Origin: Microbacterium sp. ProA8
GTDB taxonomy: Bacteria > Actinomycetota > Actinomycetes > Actinomycetales > Microbacteriaceae
DNA length: 64,000 nt
Direction of reading: 5' to 3'
NCBI RefSeq assembly: GCF_039905635.1
Contig: NZ_CP157000.1
Span: 2,046,001 to 2,110,000 of the forward strand
The notes beneath the pieces were generated by a model. The model was not told where the DNA came from, searched no databases, and worked only from the letters and a program-made list of their open reading frames with translations. Position 1 is the first letter of the stretch; each line of letters starts with the position of its first letter. Made by a program: the position numbers and the translations under genes. This document shows positions 13,755-21,812 of this stretch, in pieces.

Positions 13755-14560
13755 GACGTCGCCCTTCCTTCGCTCGTGGCATCGCCCGAGCCCGCCTCGA
13801 GGAAGGCGCGCAGAGTCGATACGGGGTCATTGGTGACGAGGGCTTCGCCGACGAGCACGACATCGGCGCCCGCGGCACGGTAGTGGGTCACATCCGCCGG
13901 GACGAGCACCGCGGACTCCGCGATGCGGACGACGCCGTCGGGGATGCGCTCCACCAGCCGCCCGAACAGGTCGCGGTCGAGCTCGAAGGTGGACAGGTCG
14001 CGCGCGTTGACGCCGACGAGCTGTGCGCCCAGCTCAGCGGCGCGGTCGACCTCCTCGGCGGAGTGCGTCTCGACCAGGGCCGTCATGCCCAGCTCGCGCG
14101 TGAGTGCGTGCAGGCGGGCGAGCACATCCTGCTCGAGCGCGGCGACGATGAGGAGCACGAGGTCGGCTCCGGCGGCGCGCGCCTCGAGGACCTGGTATTC
14201 GTTGGCGATGAAGTCCTTGCGGAGCACCGGCAGGGAGACCGCGGCCTTCACCGACTCGAGGTCGGCGAGGCTCCCCTTGAAGCGCCGCCCCTCGGTGAGC
14301 ACGGAGATCGCCGCCGCACCGCCCTCTTCGTACCGGCGCGCCTGCAGAGCCGGATCGGGGATGGCTGCGAGGTCGCCGCGCGACGGGCTCGCGCGCTTGA
14401 CCTCGGCGATGATCTTGACGCGGTCGGAGGGGGCGAGAGCGGCGAGGGCGTCGATCGCGGGACGCTGGGCCAGTGCTGCGGCCTCGACCGCGGTCAGGGG
14501 CCGCTCCGAGGCCCGAGCCTCGGCATCCTCCACCGCGCCGGCCGTCAGGTCGGCGAGCAC
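13751..14560 (-). CDS. trpC: Indole-3-glycerol phosphate synthase
   Basis: A 269-residue TIM-barrel enzyme that closes the indole ring from 1-(2-carboxyphenylamino)-1-deoxyribulose 5-phosphate. Family motifs visible in order are [17 protein letters not shown], the barrel strand [17 protein letters not shown] and I-A-E-S. The frame is open far upstream, but the GTG at 14560 gives the normal N-terminus and lies 2 nt after the preceding stop. It overlaps trpB by GTGA. Stand-alone trpC, not fused to trpF, is the normal actinobacterial form. Confidence 0.94.
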   Translation of the reverse strand: MLADLTAGAVEDAEARASERPLTAVEAAALAQRPAIDALAALAPSDRVKIIAEVKRASPSRGDLAAIPDPALQARRYEEGGAAAISVLTEGRRFKGSLADLESVKAAVSLPVLRKDFIANEYQVLEARAAGADLVLLIVAALEQDVLARLHALTRELGMTALVETHSAEEVDRAAELGAQLVGVNARDLSTFELDRDLFGRLVERIPDGVVRIAESAVLVPADVTHYRAAGADVVLVGEALVTNDPVSTLRAFLEAGSGDATSEGRATS

Positions 14561-14562
14561 GA

Positions 14563-14793
14563 TCAGTGCTCTTTCGCCGCGTACTTCGAGCCGTTCACGC
14601 CGTAGCCGGCGCGCGACATCGCCCAGCCGACGATGGCGCCGATGACGAGGAGGGCGGCAGAGGCCCAGACGAGAGCGGGCATGTCGAGGAAGTAGAAGAG
14701 GGTGCCGAGAGCGACGGCCACGAGCATGATCACGACGGCCGTCCAGGCGGCGGGCGAGTGTCCGTGGCCGGGGTCGCCGATGTTGTTGCTCAT
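14563..14793 (-). CDS. HGxxPAAW family small membrane protein
   Basis: A 76-residue protein with the eponymous H-G-H-S-P-A-A-W motif near residues 10-17, two hydrophobic membrane segments (about 16-36 and 40-60) and a basic C-terminus. This family occurs in actinobacterial trp clusters; its function is unknown. Here it lies between the Trp-associated membrane protein and trpC, 2 nt before the trpC start. GAGGAGA precedes its ATG. The 51-nt gap upstream is the largest inside the his-trp run and contains TAGACT on the minus strand (14835-14840), which might be an internal -10 box. Confidence 0.8.
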   Translation of the reverse strand: MSNNIGDPGHGHSPAAWTAVVIMLVAVALGTLFYFLDMPALVWASAALLVIGAIVGWAMSRAGYGVNGSKYAAKEH

Positions 14794-14844
14794 GGGTATC
14801 TCCTCGTGAAGCCTGGGAAGCGCGGGCTGACGCCAGTCTAGCGG

Positions 14845-15480
14845 TCAGGCGGTCGGGTCCTCGCCACGCGACAGGTCGTCCCAGTCGTCGATGGCGCGGG
14901 ATCCGGCGGCGTCGTGGGGGCGCGGGCCCTCGCCGCCACCCGTGCTCGAAGCCGCTCGCGCGACGGGGTTCGCGACCTCGTCCGTGCGGTAGCGCCGCCC
15001 GGTCCGCGACCAGCCGTGCGCGGTGACGAGCACGAACACTCCTGCGGCGATCAGCACCGCCCAGACCACGAGGGTCACCGCCGGCCACGCGGTCGCATCG
15101 ATGGAGGCGACGAGCTTCGCGACGGACGACTCCCCCGCGATCCCCGTGGATTCGGTGACGACGGCGGCGACCGCGGAGACCGGATGCTCGAAGACGACGC
15201 GCGCGGTCTGCCAGGCGAGCACGCCCCCGATGACGACAGCCAGGGCGCCGAAGACATAGCGCAGGGCGAGCCCGGCGATCGAGAGGGCGGCGCCCAGCGC
15301 GAGGACGGCGAGGCTGAGCGGCGCCAGCACCGGCACGGCGGATGCGCCCGGCACCTCGAGCGCCTGCTGAGCGCCGTCCGAGAGCATGACCGTCAGCCAC
15401 GTCTGGGTGGACGAGATGACGCCCAGCGCGCCGCACAGCACGGTGGCGGCGACGGCGAGCAGCCGCGCCCTGCGGATCAC
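14845..15480 (-). CDS. Trp-biosynthesis-associated membrane protein
   Basis: A 211-residue protein with four predicted membrane helices: the first near residues 7-25, a pair at about 50-95 and one near 135-155. A Ser/Gly-rich polar C-terminal tail ends in acidic residues. It matches the actinobacterial Trp-operon-associated membrane family (TIGR02234 type), whose role is unknown. It starts with GTG overlapping the hisI stop (GTGA). In other actinobacteria trpE usually lies directly upstream of this gene; here hisI is there instead, so it marks the join between his and trp halves of the cluster. Confidence 0.8.
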   Translation of the reverse strand: MIRRARLLAVAATVLCGALGVISSTQTWLTVMLSDGAQQALEVPGASAVPVLAPLSLAVLALGAALSIAGLALRYVFGALAVVIGGVLAWQTARVVFEHPVSAVAAVVTESTGIAGESSVAKLVASIDATAWPAVTLVVWAVLIAAGVFVLVTAHGWSRTGRRYRTDEVANPVARAASSTGGGEGPRPHDAAGSRAIDDWDDLSRGEDPTA

Positions 15481-15842
15481 GCGACAGCCTCGGGACCGCG
15501 GACGGCCGCGAGGTCGTCGGCATCGAAGCACGTCCGGGTGCCGGTGTGGCACGCAGGGCCGACCTGCTCGACCTCGACGAGCACGGCGTCGCCGTCGCAG
15601 TCCAGCCGCGCCTCGCGCACGAGCTGGATGTGCCCGGACGTGTCGCCCTTGCGCCAGTACTCCTGGCGTGAGCGCGACCAGAAGGTGACGCGACCCTCGG
15701 TGAGCGTGCGGCGGAGGGCCTCGGCATCCATCCATCCGAGCATGAGCACCTCACGGGTGTCCCACTGCTGGATGATCGCCGCGACCAGGCCGTCGGCCGT
15801 GAACGTCACGCGTGCGATGCGTTCGTCGACTGTCTCGGTCAC
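15477..15842 (-). CDS. hisI: Phosphoribosyl-AMP cyclohydrolase
   Basis: A 121-residue zinc enzyme that opens the adenine ring of PR-AMP in the third step of histidine synthesis. The zinc and substrate motifs are present: the loop [17 protein letters not shown] and the cysteine pair C-H-T-G-T-R-T-C-F. It lacks the HisE half found in fused HisIE proteins, and a separate hisE is encoded upstream at 17513. GTG start overlapping the hisF stop (GTGA). Confidence 0.95.
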   Translation of the reverse strand: MTETVDERIARVTFTADGLVAAIIQQWDTREVLMLGWMDAEALRRTLTEGRVTFWSRSRQEYWRKGDTSGHIQLVREARLDCDGDAVLVEVEQVGPACHTGTRTCFDADDLAAVRGPEAVA

Positions 15843-16627
15843 GACGCCACCTCTCGGACGGCGATGCCCTCGGCGGTCATCGCGGCCTTCACCTCGCCGA
15901 CGGTCAGCTGGCCGGAATGGAAGACGGATGCCGCGAGCACGGCGTCGGCACCCGCGGCGATGGCCGGGCCGAAATGGGCGGCCGATCCCGCGCCGCCGGA
16001 GGCGATCACCGGCACGCTGGCGACCTCGCGCATGAGGGACACGAGTTCGAGGTCGAACCCCTGCTTCGTGCCGTCGGCGTCGATCGAGTTGACGAGCAGC
16101 TCCCCCGCGCCCCGCTCGACGGCCTCTCGGGCCCACTCCAGTGCGTCGAGCTCCGTCTCGGTGCGGCCGCCGTGCGTCGTGACGACGAAGCCGGACGGGA
16201 TCCGGTCACGGAGCTCGCGCGAGGCGCGCTTGACGTCGAGCGAGAGCACGAGCACCTGCGCGCCGAAGCGGTCGGCGATCTCGTCGAGAAGGTCGGGGCG
16301 CGCGATCGCCGCGGAGTTCACGCCGATCTTGTCGGCGCCGACCGCGAGCAGTCGCGCGACGTCGTCGGCGGAGCGGACTCCCCCGCCGACGGTGAGGGGG
16401 ATGAAGACCTCCTCGGCGGTGCGACGGACGACGTCGTAGGTGGTGGATCGCTCATCCACCGTCGCGGTCACATCGAGGAACGTGATCTCGTCGGCGCCCT
16501 GGAGGAAGTACGCGCGTGCGAGCTCGACGGGATCGCCCATGTCCCGGAGATTCTGGAAGTTGACGCCCTTGACGACCCGCCCCGCGGCGACGTCGAGGCA
16601 CGGGATGACGCGGCAGACGAGACTCAT
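15839..16627 (-). CDS. hisF: Imidazole glycerol phosphate synthase cyclase subunit
   Basis: A 262-residue beta-alpha barrel that, with HisH, forms imidazole glycerol phosphate and AICAR from PRFAR and ammonia. The two catalytic aspartates are visible in V-I-P-C-L-D-V (residue 11) and L-S-L-D-V-K-R. The phosphate loops are T-V-G-G-G-V-R and A-S-G-G-A-G. The ATG shares one base with the hisG stop (TGATG). The partner hisH is not in this window. Confidence 0.95.
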   Translation of the reverse strand: MSLVCRVIPCLDVAAGRVVKGVNFQNLRDMGDPVELARAYFLQGADEITFLDVTATVDERSTTYDVVRRTAEEVFIPLTVGGGVRSADDVARLLAVGADKIGVNSAAIARPDLLDEIADRFGAQVLVLSLDVKRASRELRDRIPSGFVVTTHGGRTETELDALEWAREAVERGAGELLVNSIDADGTKQGFDLELVSLMREVASVPVIASGGAGSAAHFGPAIAAGADAVLAASVFHSGQLTVGEVKAAMTAEGIAVREVAS

Positions 16628-17469
16628 CAGAGCCTCGCGTTGTGGATCGCGGTCACGAGGATGGCGCGGGCGCCGATCGCGTACAGCCCGTCCATCACCT
16701 GGTTGACGCCCTTGCGGGGCACCATCACCCTCACTGCGACCCACGCCGGGTCGCGCAGCGGCGAAATCGTCGGCGACTCGATGCCGGGCGCGATCTTCAC
16801 CGCCGCGTCGACGAACTCCGCGGGCAGGTCGTAGTCGACCATGACGTAGCGCTGGGCCACCAGCACGCCGCGCAGCCGCCGCAGGAGTGTCGCGGTGCCG
16901 TCCGCCTCCGTCGGCGCGCCGATCAGCACGGCTTCGGATTTCAGGATGACCGGCCCGAAGACCGCGAGGCCCGCCTGACGGAGCGTCGTGCCCGTCTCCA
17001 CGACGTCGGCGATCGCGTCCGCGACGCCCAGCTCGACGGCCGACTCCACCGCTCCATCGAGGGGCACGAGGTCGGCGGCGACGCCGTGCTCGTCGAGGAA
17101 GCTGTCGACCAGTCCCGGATACGAGGTCGCGATGCGCGCGCCCTCGAGGTCCGTCACCTCCGTGAAGCGCCCCGCGGGGGCGGCGAAGCGGAAGGTGGAT
17201 GCCGCGAACCCGAGCTGCTCGATCTCGCGAGCGCCGGGCATCCGGGCGTCGAGCAGCAGGTCGCGGCCGGTGATCCCGACGTCGAGGGCGCCCGAGCCGA
17301 CGTACGTGGCGATGTCCTTGGGACGGAGGTAGAAGAACTCGACCTCGTTCTGAGGGTCGATGACGTGGAGATCCTTGGGATCGCGACGCCCGGTGTAGCC
17401 CGCCTCGTGGAGCATCTCTGAGGCGGTCTCGGCGAGCGATCCCTTGTTCGGCACGGCGATTCGCAGCAT
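16627..17469 (-). CDS. hisG: ATP phosphoribosyltransferase (long form)
   Basis: A 280-residue enzyme that joins ATP and PRPP in the first and feedback-controlled step of histidine synthesis. It starts [11 protein letters not shown] and contains the PRPP-binding loop near [10 protein letters not shown]. The extra C-terminal domain of about 75 residues is the regulatory histidine-binding domain of the long HisG form, which does not need HisZ. An in-frame upstream ATG at 17532 would overlap hisE by 20 nt and add residues not seen in the family, so I chose 17469. The gap to hisE is 43 nt. Confidence 0.94.
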   Translation of the reverse strand: MLRIAVPNKGSLAETASEMLHEAGYTGRRDPKDLHVIDPQNEVEFFYLRPKDIATYVGSGALDVGITGRDLLLDARMPGAREIEQLGFAASTFRFAAPAGRFTEVTDLEGARIATSYPGLVDSFLDEHGVAADLVPLDGAVESAVELGVADAIADVVETGTTLRQAGLAVFGPVILKSEAVLIGAPTEADGTATLLRRLRGVLVAQRYVMVDYDLPAEFVDAAVKIAPGIESPTISPLRDPAWVAVRVMVPRKGVNQVMDGLYAIGARAILVTAIHNARL

Positions 17470-17512
17470 GGCAGCGGGACTTTCGGGTTCGAGGACGGGA
17501 AGGGACGCGGGC

Positions 17513-17779
17513 TCAGAGATGTCGGTAGACATCCTCGAGGCTCAGCCCCTTCGCGAGCATCAGCACCTGCAGGTGGTACAGCAGCTGCGAGATCTCCTCG
17601 GCTGCGGCATCCGTCGACTCGTACTCGGCTGCCATCCAGACCTCGGCGGCCTCTTCCACGATCTTCTTGCCGATCGCGTGGACGCCCGCGTCCAGCTGCG
17701 CGACGGTGCCCGATCCCTCGGGGCGCTCAGCCGCTTTCGCGGCGAGCTCGGCGTACAGCGTGTCGAACGTCTTCACCAT
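17513..17779 (-). CDS. hisE: Phosphoribosyl-ATP pyrophosphatase
   Basis: An 88-residue, all-helical MazG-like enzyme that hydrolyses PR-ATP to PR-AMP in step two of histidine synthesis. The metal-binding pattern [10 protein letters not shown] with a following E-E-I-S-Q-L-L-Y-H is present. It is the first gene of the his-trp run; the gene before it is separated by 129 nt. The bases upstream of the ATG (GATACCCTGGC) include no clear ribosome-binding site, and a TAnnnT element is very close, so a leaderless or very short-leader mRNA is possible. Confidence 0.94.
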   Translation of the reverse strand: MVKTFDTLYAELAAKAAERPEGSGTVAQLDAGVHAIGKKIVEEAAEVWMAAEYESTDAAAEEISQLLYHLQVLMLAKGLSLEDVYRHL

Positions 17780-17908
17780 GCCAGGGTATCGAACCGGACG
17801 GATGCCGCGGCGCCGCGTGACGCGCCGGCCCTGAGATGCGACCCGTCGCGAGTTCCGCCTACGGGGTGGGGGCACCCATACCGGCCACCGACCGTTGTCG
17901 GCTCAGGG

Positions 17909-18463
17909 TCACCCCGTGGCCTTGGCGAACTCGGCCTCGACAGCATTCCGCAGCCAGCCGGCGGGTGGAAGATCGCCGTCGAGGACAACGTCGAGCGAGA
18001 CTTTGTAGATGAGGCCGATGGTGTTGATCGGCCATTGCCGTCGCCCGATGTCGAGCATCGTGCTCCCTCGTCGGATATCGCGTTTGGCGCCTGTGAAGAT
18101 CACCCACTTCGCAGTGGGCCGCTGGGTGAGGAGAACCTCGACGATGTATCCGTGGACCTGATCCATCGACTCCAACTGCGCGCGCGTGAAAGGGCCATCG
18201 GAGTCGGTGCCGCTGCCCGCGAGCGGTAGACCGGGGTGGAGCCACACGGGTAGCCAGTCCAACGTGTCCCACGCGGGCTCGGGGTGCTGGAGTTTGTCTA
18301 CGAGCCACGTGCCGACGGCATCGAGACTCTCCGGCGACTTGTCCAGCGCGATCGACGCGCCGACGGATCGGCGGAACCGCTCCGCGGCGTTCGCGGCTTC
18401 CGCAAGGAAGCCCCGCTGATACGCCGCCCACGTGTCGGGGGAATCGAATGTCAATACACGCAT
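17909..18463 (-). CDS. Hypothetical protein, not recognised
   Basis: A 184-residue protein I do not recognise. It has no signal peptide or membrane helix. The N-terminal half is helical with many charged residues (Y-Q-R-G-F-L-A-E-A near residue 15); the middle has W-D-T-L-D-W-L-P-V-W-L and a Gly/Ser/Asp loop; the C-terminal half alternates hydrophobic strands (Y-I-V-E-V-L-L, W-V-I-F-T-G, T-I-G-L-I-Y-K-V-S-L). Base use around its start is less GC-rich than the neighbours. It sits between two conserved metabolic genes, hisE and rpe, with gaps on both sides, so it looks like an inserted single gene. The ATG has no clear ribosome-binding site, and TACCGT ends 5 nt before it. Confidence 0.6.
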   Translation of the reverse strand: MRVLTFDSPDTWAAYQRGFLAEAANAAERFRRSVGASIALDKSPESLDAVGTWLVDKLQHPEPAWDTLDWLPVWLHPGLPLAGSGTDSDGPFTRAQLESMDQVHGYIVEVLLTQRPTAKWVIFTGAKRDIRRGSTMLDIGRRQWPINTIGLIYKVSLDVVLDGDLPPAGWLRNAVEAEFAKATG

Positions 18464-18538
18464 GACTCACGGTACCCACCCGAAGTACGGGCCCTGGGGC
18501 CCGGATCTTGCCGCACTTCGTGGCGGAAGGTCGTGTGC

Positions 18539-19231
18539 TCAGTGGCGGTGCTGCGCGGCGGATGCGCGGAGCCCCGCGATCGCGGCATCCGGGTCGCCCG
18601 CGCCGAACACGGCTGAGCCGGCGACGAAGGTGTCGGCCCCCGCCTCGGCCGCCTGGGCGATGGTGCTCTCGCCGATGCCGCCGTCGACCTGGAGCCAGAT
18701 GGACGACCCGCGACGCCGCGCCTCGTCGGCCAGGCGGCGGAGTTTGGGCATGGTCTCGGGCATGAACGACTGGCCGCCGAACCCGGGCTCCACGGTCATC
18801 ACGAGGATCTGGTCGAAGTCGTCGAGCAGGTCGAAGAGACCGTCGACGGGGGTCGCCGGCTTGACCGCCACTCCGGCCCGCGCGCCGATCTCGCGGAGGC
18901 GGCGCGCGAGGGCGACCGGCTCCTTCGCGGCCTCGAGGTGGAAGGTGACCGATGCCGCCCCCAGTTCCGCGTAGCGGGGCGCCCAGCGGTCGGGGTTCGT
19001 GATCATGAGGTGCACGTCGAGGGGCACCGGGCTCGTGGCCTGGATGCGCTCGACCATCTGCGGCCCGAACGTCAGGTTGGGCACGAAGTGGTTGTCCATG
19101 ACGTCGACGTGCACGAAGTCCGCCGTCGCGATGCGCGCGAGCTCCGTCTGCATGTTGACGAAGTCGGCGGCCAGGATGCTGGGATTGATGCGGATGCCGA
19201 CCTGGCGGCCGTTCTCGTCGATCGGGGGCAC
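18539..19231 (-). CDS. rpe: Ribulose-phosphate 3-epimerase
   Basis: A 230-residue TIM-barrel enzyme that interconverts ribulose 5-phosphate and xylulose 5-phosphate in the pentose phosphate pathway. The metal and catalytic residues are visible in I-N-P-S-I-L-A-A-D-F, F-V-H-V-D-V-M-D-N-H-F-V-P-N, the histidine in D-V-H-L-M-I, the glycine-rich E-P-G-F-G-G-Q-S-F, and the C-terminal L-Q-V-D-G-G-I. The GTG at 19231 is the only start that keeps the conserved N-terminus, it has no ribosome-binding site, and CATAAT lies 6 nt upstream, suggesting a leaderless transcript. It is divergent from glutaminase with only 20 bp between the two starts. Confidence 0.92.
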   Translation of the reverse strand: MPPIDENGRQVGIRINPSILAADFVNMQTELARIATADFVHVDVMDNHFVPNLTFGPQMVERIQATSPVPLDVHLMITNPDRWAPRYAELGAASVTFHLEAAKEPVALARRLREIGARAGVAVKPATPVDGLFDLLDDFDQILVMTVEPGFGGQSFMPETMPKLRRLADEARRRGSSIWLQVDGGIGESTIAQAAEAGADTFVAGSAVFGAGDPDAAIAGLRASAAQHRH

Positions 19232-19237
19232 GCGTCC

Positions 19238-19243
19238 ATTATG
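19238..19243 (-). promoter_or_regulatory. Candidate -10 box of rpe (leaderless)
   Basis: CATAAT on the minus strand is followed after exactly 6 nt by the rpe GTG, so the transcript would begin at the start codon. There is no Shine-Dalgarno motif. Four of its six base pairs are shared with the -10 candidate of the divergent glutaminase gene. Confidence 0.5.
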
Positions 19244-19245
19244 GT
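19240..19245 (+). promoter_or_regulatory. Candidate -10 box of glutaminase (leaderless)
   Basis: TATGGT on the plus strand is followed after exactly 6 nt by the glutaminase GTG at 19252. There is no Shine-Dalgarno motif. It overlaps the rpe -10 candidate, so RNA polymerase could serve only one gene at a time. Confidence 0.5.
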
Positions 19246-19251
19246 CGACCC

Positions 19252-20424
19252 GTGGATCCCATCACCGCGCTGCTGCACGAGGTTCTCGAAGACATCCGAC
19301 CGCTCCGCGACGGCGCCCCCGCGGGCTACATCCCCGAACTCGCCGCGGCAGATCCGGAGCGGCTGGCGCTCGCGGTCGTCGGTCCTCGCGGACGCGTGCG
19401 GGCGGTCGGCGACGTCACACACGAGTTCACGATCCAGTCGATCTCGAAGCCGTTCGTGCTCGCCCTCGCCCTGGCCGACCGCGGCCGCGAAGAGGTGCTG
19501 CGCAAAGTCGGTGCCGAGCCGAGCGGCGAGCCCTTCAACGCCATCAGCCTCGAACCCGACACCGGGCGGCCGGCCAATCCGATGGTCAACGCGGGGGCGA
19601 TCGCGACCTCGTCCCTGATCCCCGGCGACGTCGTCGACGACCGCACGTCCCGCATCGTCGAGGGTCTTTCGGCCTTCGCGGGACGCTCACTGTGGGTGGA
19701 CGAGCAGGTCTACGCCTCGGAGTCGGCGACCGGCGACCGCAACCGCGCGCTGGCACACCTCCTGCACTCGTACGGGATCGTCGACGGCTCGGTCGAGATC
19801 GCCGTCGAGACCTATTTCCGTCAGTGCTCGCTGCTTGTGACCGTTCGCGATCTCGCCGTGATGTCGGCGACCCTCGCCTTCGGCGGCCTCAATCCGGTCA
19901 CCGGCGAGCGGGTCGTCGCCGAGGGCGTCGCCCGCGACGTGCTGTCGATCATGACGAGCTGCGGCATGTACGACTATTCCGGCGAATGGCTGCTCCGCGT
20001 CGGCCTGCCGGCGAAGAGCGGGGTCAGCGGCGGTCTTCTCGCCGTCGCGCCGTCGCAGTTCGGGGTCGCCGCATTCAGCCCCCGCCTCGACGAGCACGGC
20101 AACTCCGTACGCGGCATCGCTCTCCTCGAGACGCTCGGCGAGCGGTTCGGCATGCACATGCTCGAGCCGCACGAGAGCGTCGCGGTTCCGGCCTTCACCG
20201 TCGAGGACACGGACACGGGACGCGTGCTCCGCCTGGCGGGCGAGCTGGGTCTGGCGGGCACAGAGCGTGTCGTCGCCGTGCTGCGAGAGATCGCCGAAGC
20301 GCTGCCGGAGGGCGCTGAAGTCACGGTCGACGCCCGCGACCTGGGCCGCACGCACAGCGCGGCGCTCATCGCGCTGCGCACGGAGTTCGAGCAGATGCCC
20401 CACGGGATCCGCCTGCGCGAGTGA
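19252..20424 (+). CDS. glsA: Glutaminase with C-terminal STAS-like domain
   Basis: A 390-residue protein. The first ~305 residues are a serine-dependent glutaminase that hydrolyses glutamine to glutamate and ammonia: S-I-S-K at residues 63-66 is the catalytic Ser-x-x-Lys pair, followed by N-A-I-S-L, G-R-P-A-N-P-M-V-N-A-G-A-I, Y-x-x-Q-C-S and a late S-G-V-S-G-G loop. The last ~75 residues (after D-T-D-T-G-R-V-L-R-L-A-G-E-L) resemble a STAS domain, with beta strands and the pattern V-T-V-D-A-R-D-L. STAS modules act in anion transporters and anti-sigma systems; here it may sense a ligand or partner. The gene starts with GTG, probably leaderless, and ends 17 nt from the convergent rsmB. Confidence 0.9.
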   Translation: MDPITALLHEVLEDIRPLRDGAPAGYIPELAAADPERLALAVVGPRGRVRAVGDVTHEFTIQSISKPFVLALALADRGREEVLRKVGAEPSGEPFNAISLEPDTGRPANPMVNAGAIATSSLIPGDVVDDRTSRIVEGLSAFAGRSLWVDEQVYASESATGDRNRALAHLLHSYGIVDGSVEIAVETYFRQCSLLVTVRDLAVMSATLAFGGLNPVTGERVVAEGVARDVLSIMTSCGMYDYSGEWLLRVGLPAKSGVSGGLLAVAPSQFGVAAFSPRLDEHGNSVRGIALLETLGERFGMHMLEPHESVAVPAFTVEDTDTGRVLRLAGELGLAGTERVVAVLREIAEALPEGAEVTVDARDLGRTHSAALIALRTEFEQMPHGIRLRE

Positions 20425-20441
20425 GGGTGTGCTGTGCCGGC

Positions 20442-21812
20442 TCAGACTCGGCGCAGCAGCGACACCGACATCGCGTCGGTGTTGTGACGGTGGGGCCAGA
20501 GCTGGGCGCGCCCGCTGCCGTCGGCCTGCGGCGGAAGCCCGGGGTCGGCATCCGCCAGCGCGGTGATGACGTCCCGCGCAGACAGTTCCTCGACCGCCCC
20601 GTCCCATTCGCGCCGGATGTCGGCGACCACGCCCGACGTCTCGGCGAGGTGCGGCGAGCAGGTGATGTATGCGACCACGCCGCCGGGCTTGAGGGCGCTC
20701 ACGGCTTCGGTGAGCAGCTCGCGCTGCAGCTGGGTGAGCGCCGGCACATCGCTGGGGGCCTTGCGCCAGCGCGCCTCCGGGCGGCGGCGGAGCGCTCCGA
20801 GGCCCGTGCAGGGTGCGTCGACCAGGATGCGGTCGTAGGTGTCAGGGGCATCCTGCGCTCGCAGCCGGCCATCCTCCTCCGAGACCGGCACGTCCAGGGG
20901 CACACCGGCGAGTGCCTGGCGTACGAGTCCGGCACGTGCCGGTGAGATCTCGTTCGCCTCGAGCGACGCGCCGTGCGTGAGCGCCTCAGCCGCGAGCACG
21001 GCGGTCTTGCCTCCGGGGCCGGCGCAGAGGTCGAGCCACCGCTCCCCCGGTGCGATGGGCAGGGCACGGGTCAGCGCGAGCGCCGCGAGCTGCGAGCCCT
21101 CGTCCTGGACGCGGATGCGGCCACCGGAACCGCGGACGATCGAGTCGGGATCGCCGCCGCCGAGGCGGAAGCCGATCGGCGAGAAGGGGGTGCGGCGAGC
21201 GTCGTCGGGCACGTCGGCGAGGTCGGGCAGCGCCGCCATCGTGACCCGCGGCGAGGCGTTGTCGGCGGTGAGCAGCGCTTCGAGCTCGTCGGCGCGTCCT
21301 TCGGCAGCGAGAGCCCGCCGGAAGGCGCGCACGACCCACACGGGGTGGGAGAAGAGCAGGCCGAGCTGCTCGTCGTCGGAGCGCGCGCTCTCGGCGACAT
21401 GCGTCATCCAGTCTCCCGGCGTGTCCCGCGCGACGCGCCGCAGCACGGCGTTGGCGAAACCCGCGGCGCCCCTCCCCCCGGCGCCGCGCGCGAGCTCGAC
21501 GGACTCGTTCACCGCGGCGTGGGAGGCGACACGCGTCGAGAGGAGCTGGTGCACGCCGAGCCGGAGCGCGTCGAGCACGGCCGGATCGATGTCGGCGACG
21601 GGCCGGTCGGCGGCGATCGCGATGACCGCGTCGTACGTGCCCTGGCGGCGGAGCGTGCCGTAGGTGAGCTCGGTGGCCAGGGCGGCGTCGGGCGTAGCGA
21701 GCCCGGCGCGTGAGATCGCGGTCGGCAGCAGGAGGTTGGCGTAGGCGTCGGACTCGTGCACCGCCCGAAGCGTCTCGTACGCCACGCGTCGCGCTGCGAT
21801 CGTGCGGCTCAT
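20442..21812 (-). CDS. rsmB: 16S rRNA (cytosine-967-C5)-methyltransferase
   Basis: A 456-residue RNA methyltransferase. The N-terminal ~150 residues form a NusB-like RNA-binding domain (A-R-R-V-A-Y-E-T-L near the start, A-V-N-E-S-V-E-L-A later). The C-terminal SAM-dependent domain has L-D-L-C-A-G-P-G-G-K-T for SAM, D-A-P-C-T-G-L-G for motif IV, and the catalytic cysteine in I-T-C-S-P-H. It methylates C967 of 16S rRNA before 30S assembly. Its ATG overlaps the fmt stop (ATGA), the widely conserved fmt-rsmB pair. It converges on the glutaminase gene with no terminator visible in the 17-nt gap. Confidence 0.94.
   Translation of the reverse strand: MSRTIAARRVAYETLRAVHESDAYANLLLPTAISRAGLATPDAALATELTYGTLRRQGTYDAVIAIAADRPVADIDPAVLDALRLGVHQLLSTRVASHAAVNESVELARGAGGRGAAGFANAVLRRVARDTPGDWMTHVAESARSDDEQLGLLFSHPVWVVRAFRRALAAEGRADELEALLTADNASPRVTMAALPDLADVPDDARRTPFSPIGFRLGGGDPDSIVRGSGGRIRVQDEGSQLAALALTRALPIAPGERWLDLCAGPGGKTAVLAAEALTHGASLEANEISPARAGLVRQALAGVPLDVPVSEEDGRLRAQDAPDTYDRILVDAPCTGLGALRRRPEARWRKAPSDVPALTQLQRELLTEAVSALKPGGVVAYITCSPHLAETSGVVADIRREWDGAVEELSARDVITALADADPGLPPQADGSGRAQLWPHRHNTDAMSVSLLRRV

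Noticed and set aside
17780..17908. Possible histidine attenuator leader peptide before hisE
   Set aside because: The only short frame found on the minus strand encodes M-G-A-P-T-P, without a histidine run.
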